Part shown: in pieces, positions 5,711 to 7,616 of the stretch
Position numbering within the stretch: the first letter of the stretch is position 1
Layout: each line of letters starts with the position of its first letter
Source of the DNA: an uncultured Clostridium sp.
GTDB taxonomy: Bacteria > Bacillota > Clostridia > TANB77 > CAG-508
DNA length: 7,616 nt
NCBI GenBank assembly: GCA_900556345.1
Contig: USOM01000034.1
Coordinates: 1 to 7,616, forward strand
Reading direction: 5' to 3'
The notes under the pieces: model-generated
The model's database searches: none
Told to the model about the DNA's origin: nothing
Seen by the model: only the letters and a program-made list of their open reading frames with translations
Position numbers and translations under genes: made by a program

Positions 5711-6460
5711 ATGGCAAATCAAAGATTTAGTATAAAAATATTAAATATTTGCATAATATGTATAATAATTATTGCAATAATATTTACAGCAGTAATGTTA
5801 ATATTAAATTATGACGAAAAAGGCGAAACAAATATGCCATTTAAAGTTTCAAAAATATCGATAGTTTCCACAGTTAATGGACAAGATGTGGAAAACTCTG
5901 AGGCAAAGTGGGATATTAATGTAATTCAAAATAATGATGTTTATATTTATATTGAAAAAAATGACGAATATAAAAAACAAGAAACAATAAAGTCAGTTAA
6001 GCTAGAAAATATTACAATAGCTGAAAAGCCAGAAATAGGGGAAATAAAGATTTATAAGCCTATTTCAAATGATACTGTTTTATTCGAAAATAAAGATGAG
6101 AATGTAGTAAATGAATTGGAGTATAAAGGTACTAAATCAACAGATGCAAAAAAACTTCAAATATCAAATCAGGGTGGAGTTTTGATTTTTAGATGTGCAA
6201 ATAATAATATAGGTACATATACATCAAATGACGATGCGGAAATTAATTATAATAATTTAATTAGTAAATTGAACATATCTGAAAATAGTTTAATTTCTAA
6301 AATTAAATTTAATATAACAATTATATTAAATTCTGGAAAGGTATTTAGAGCAGATGATGTAGAAATTCAAGTTCCAAATGATGGAATCGCAAATAATGGA
6401 ACAGTTGGACATGAATATACTGACTTACAAAGTATTGTATTTAAAAGAATTGAAAATTAA
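5711..6460 (+). CDS. Membrane-anchored protein of unknown function
   Basis: I do not recognise this 249-residue protein. It has a short basic N-terminus (MANQRFSIK), one strongly hydrophobic helix (about residues 9-32), and then a polar, beta-rich region with many Asn, Ile and Glu. It looks like a bitopic protein with its bulk outside the membrane. Candidate strands include KVSKISIVST, DVYIYIEK, IGEIKIYKPI and KFNITIILNSGKVF, and the C-terminus reads DLQSIVFKRIEN. There are no catalytic motifs and too few exported cysteines for a disulfide core. The start at 5711 has AAAAAGGAGA six bases upstream. It follows tadA by 47 bases with no promoter visible between, so it is probably co-transcribed with it. 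It interrupts the tadA-SRP RNA adjacency seen in B. subtilis. A role in the envelope is inference only. Confidence 0.8.
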   Translation: MANQRFSIKILNICIICIIIIAIIFTAVMLILNYDEKGETNMPFKVSKISIVSTVNGQDVENSEAKWDINVIQNNDVYIYIEKNDEYKKQETIKSVKLENITIAEKPEIGEIKIYKPISNDTVLFENKDENVVNELEYKGTKSTDAKKLQISNQGGVLIFRCANNNIGTYTSNDDAEINYNNLISKLNISENSLISKIKFNITIILNSGKVFRADDVEIQVPNDGIANNGTVGHEYTDLQSIVFKRIEN

Positions 6461-6490
6461 AATTTTTATTAAAGAAAATTGGAAAAAAAC

Positions 6491-6519
6491 TTGCCAAATT
6501 AAAAAATACGTTATATAAT
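6491..6519 (+). promoter_or_regulatory. Sigma-A promoter for the SRP RNA
   Basis: TTGCCA (6491-6496) and a perfect TATAAT (6514-6519) are 17 bases apart. The predicted start near 6525-6527 coincides with the first base of the SRP RNA closing stem, which supports both calls. Confidence 0.9.
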
Positions 6520-6524
6520 TGCAA

Positions 6525-6664
6525 ATGGTATGGAATTAAATTCTTGTATGGAGGGCATCCAATAAAAGCCTATGAACCTTGTCAGGTCCGGAAGGAAGCA
6601 GCAATAAGTAGATACTTTTGTGTGGAATGCTTTCCATAGAGGAATTTAGCTTCACACCATTTTT
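6525..6664 (+). ncRNA. ffs: Signal recognition particle RNA (small bacterial form) with its terminator
   Basis: The universally conserved SRP domain is present: GGTCCGGAAGGAAGCAGC at 6585-6602, with GGAA tetraloop 6590-6593 closed by C-G pairs. This is the site that binds the Ffh M domain. The rest folds as one long rod. AAAAG (6564-6568) pairs with CTTTT (6615-6619), GCAT (6555-6558) with ATGC (6627-6630), and TATGGA (6547-6552) with TCCATA (6633-6638). TAAATTC (6537-6543) pairs with GAATTTA (6642-6648), and ATGGT with ACCAT closes the ends. A TTTTT run completes an intrinsic terminator. At about 140 bases there is no room for the Alu domain of the roughly 270-base B. subtilis RNA. With Ffh it targets membrane and secreted proteins to the Sec translocon. 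Confidence 0.96.
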
Positions 6665-6672
6665 AATATTCT

Positions 6673-6680
6673 AGGGGGTG
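6673..6680 (+). promoter_or_regulatory. Ribosome binding site for dnaX
   Basis: AGGGGGTG differs by one base from AGGAGGTG and lies 6 bases before the TTG at 6687. An in-frame TAA at 6681-6683 directly precedes that TTG and excludes any longer start. Confidence 0.75.
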
Positions 6681-6686
6681 TAAGTT

Positions 6687-7616
6687 TTGGGGTATACAGC
6701 ACTTTATAGAAAATTTAGACCTACAAAATTTTCGGAAATAGTAGGACAAGAACATATAAAAAAGACATTAAAAAATCAATTAATATCTGATAGAGTAGGA
6801 CATGCATATTTATTTAATGGTGGTAGAGGAACAGGAAAAACAACAACGGCTAAAATTTTAGCAAGAGCTGTAAATTGCCTAAACCCTAAGGATGGGGAAC
6901 CATGTAATGAATGTGAAATATGTAAAGGAGCATTAGATGGTTCACTTACAGATATAATCGAAATGGATGCTGCATCAAACAACAGTGTAGAAGATGTAAG
7001 AAGCATAAGGGAAGCAGTAAACTTTTTACCAACAAAAGCCAAATACAGAGTATATATTATAGATGAGGTTCATATGCTATCAACAGGAGCTTTTAATGCA
7101 TTACTAAAAACATTAGAAGAGCCACCAGAACACGTAAAATTTATATTAGCAACAACAGAGCCACAAAAATTACCAGCAACAATTTTATCAAGATGTCAAA
7201 GATTTGATTTTAAAAGAATTTCAAATGAAGATATTGTAAAAGACCTAGAATATGTATGCAAGGAAAGTGATATAAAAATAACACCAAAAGCATTAGAACT
7301 AATTGCAGTTCTTGCAGAAGGTGGAATGAGAGATGCTTTATCAATTCTTGAAAGATGTAGTCAAGAAGGAACAGACGAAATAGATGAAAACAAAGTAAAA
7401 GATTTAATAGGAATTCCAAAAACAGTATTTATAAACAATATTGTAGAATCTGTTGTAAATGAGGATGTTGAGGGAACGTTAAATAATTTACAAGAAGTTA
7501 TAGAAGATGGAAAAGATATAAATAATTTAGTTTGGGAAATTATTAAATACATAAAAGATGTTTTATTATATAAATCAACTGGAAAAACAGAATTATATAA
7601 TGATGAAGAAATAGAA
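6687..7616 (+). CDS. dnaX: DNA polymerase III subunit gamma/tau, N-terminal part (cut by window end)
   Basis: DnaX is the ATPase of the clamp loader that places the beta sliding clamp on primed DNA and organises the replisome. The first 310 residues are present and open to the last base. With TTG read as Met, the N-terminus MGYTALYRKFRPTKFSEIVGQ is typical of the family. Walker A GGRGTGKT is at 45-52. The zinc module uses Cys64, Cys73, Cys76 and Cys79. Walker B IIDEVHML has Asp126-Glu127, sensor 1 is ATTEPQKLP near 155-163, the SRC arginine finger is Arg169, and sensor 2 is GGMRD with Arg215. These cover domains I and II and the start of domain III. The tau-specific C-terminus and any frameshift site for gamma lie outside the window. 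No promoter of its own is obvious, so read-through past the SRP RNA terminator may contribute. Confidence 0.97.
   Translation, partial: MGYTALYRKFRPTKFSEIVGQEHIKKTLKNQLISDRVGHAYLFNGGRGTGKTTTAKILARAVNCLNPKDGEPCNECEICKGALDGSLTDIIEMDAASNNSVEDVRSIREAVNFLPTKAKYRVYIIDEVHMLSTGAFNALLKTLEEPPEHVKFILATTEPQKLPATILSRCQRFDFKRISNEDIVKDLEYVCKESDIKITPKALELIAVLAEGGMRDALSILERCSQEGTDEIDENKVKDLIGIPKTVFINNIVESVVNEDVEGTLNNLQEVIEDGKDINNLVWEIIKYIKDVLLYKSTGKTELYNDEEIE

Noticed and set aside
6461..6490. Intrinsic terminator after the unknown membrane protein gene
   Set aside because: Only A/T complementarity (AAAATT with AATTTT) is present, with no G/C stem, so a real terminator cannot be supported.
6687..7616. Programmed frameshift site in dnaX giving the gamma form
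   Set aside because: No run of A's in a suitable position was found in the visible part, and such sites lie further downstream, outside the window.

Overview
The window is AT-rich DNA from a low-GC Firmicute, most likely an anaerobic member of the Clostridia. The evidence is the A/T-heavy codon use, strong AGGAGG-type ribosome binding sites, TTG starts, near-consensus sigma-A promoters, and the gene order tadA - SRP RNA - dnaX, which matches the tadA(yaaJ)-scr-dnaX order known from Bacillus subtilis. Seven protein-coding frames are supported. One of them is a 5'-truncated remnant and dnaX is cut by the window end. There is also one tRNA gene and one SRP RNA gene. Every gene except the remnant at the left edge is on the + strand.

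Left part (1-3448): a minus-strand frame with no start codon (1-319) abuts a UDP-sugar pyrophosphorylase of the eukaryotic UAP/AGX type (338-1582), which ends in a clear intrinsic terminator. Next is an alpha-D-phosphohexomutase (1721-3448) with its own promoter. A perfect 9-bp inverted repeat, suggestive of an operator, overlaps the -35 element of that promoter. The two enzymes fit together: the mutase makes hexose-1-phosphate and the pyrophosphorylase activates a sugar-1-phosphate with UTP, feeding UDP-sugars to envelope or polysaccharide synthesis.

Middle (3449-5030): a near-perfect palindrome of about 105 bp built from four copies of a GGGGACGGTTC / GAACCGTCCCC motif lies behind the mutase. 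It is followed by a tRNA-Arg(CCU) gene with an excellent extended -10 promoter. A hairpin behind the tRNA contains the ribosome binding site of the next gene, which encodes a membrane-anchored C39-like papain-fold protein with a bacterial SH3 domain, presumably acting outside the membrane.

Right part (5031-7616): a perfect consensus promoter drives tadA (tRNA adenosine deaminase) and a membrane-anchored protein of unknown function. Copies of a 26-bp element related to the palindrome motif lie just before tadA, across its stop codon, and just before the next ribosome binding site. The copy at the end of tadA encodes its last ten residues. A compact SRP RNA with its own promoter and terminator follows, then the first 310 codons of dnaX (DNA polymerase III gamma/tau).

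Most of this is housekeeping DNA, and I see no convincing new multi-gene system. The points most worth a second look are the dispersed GAACCG(T/G) repeat family and its incorporation into TadA, the inverted repeat at the mutase promoter, the terminator/RBS-sequestering hairpin behind the tRNA, and the decapitated frame at the left edge.
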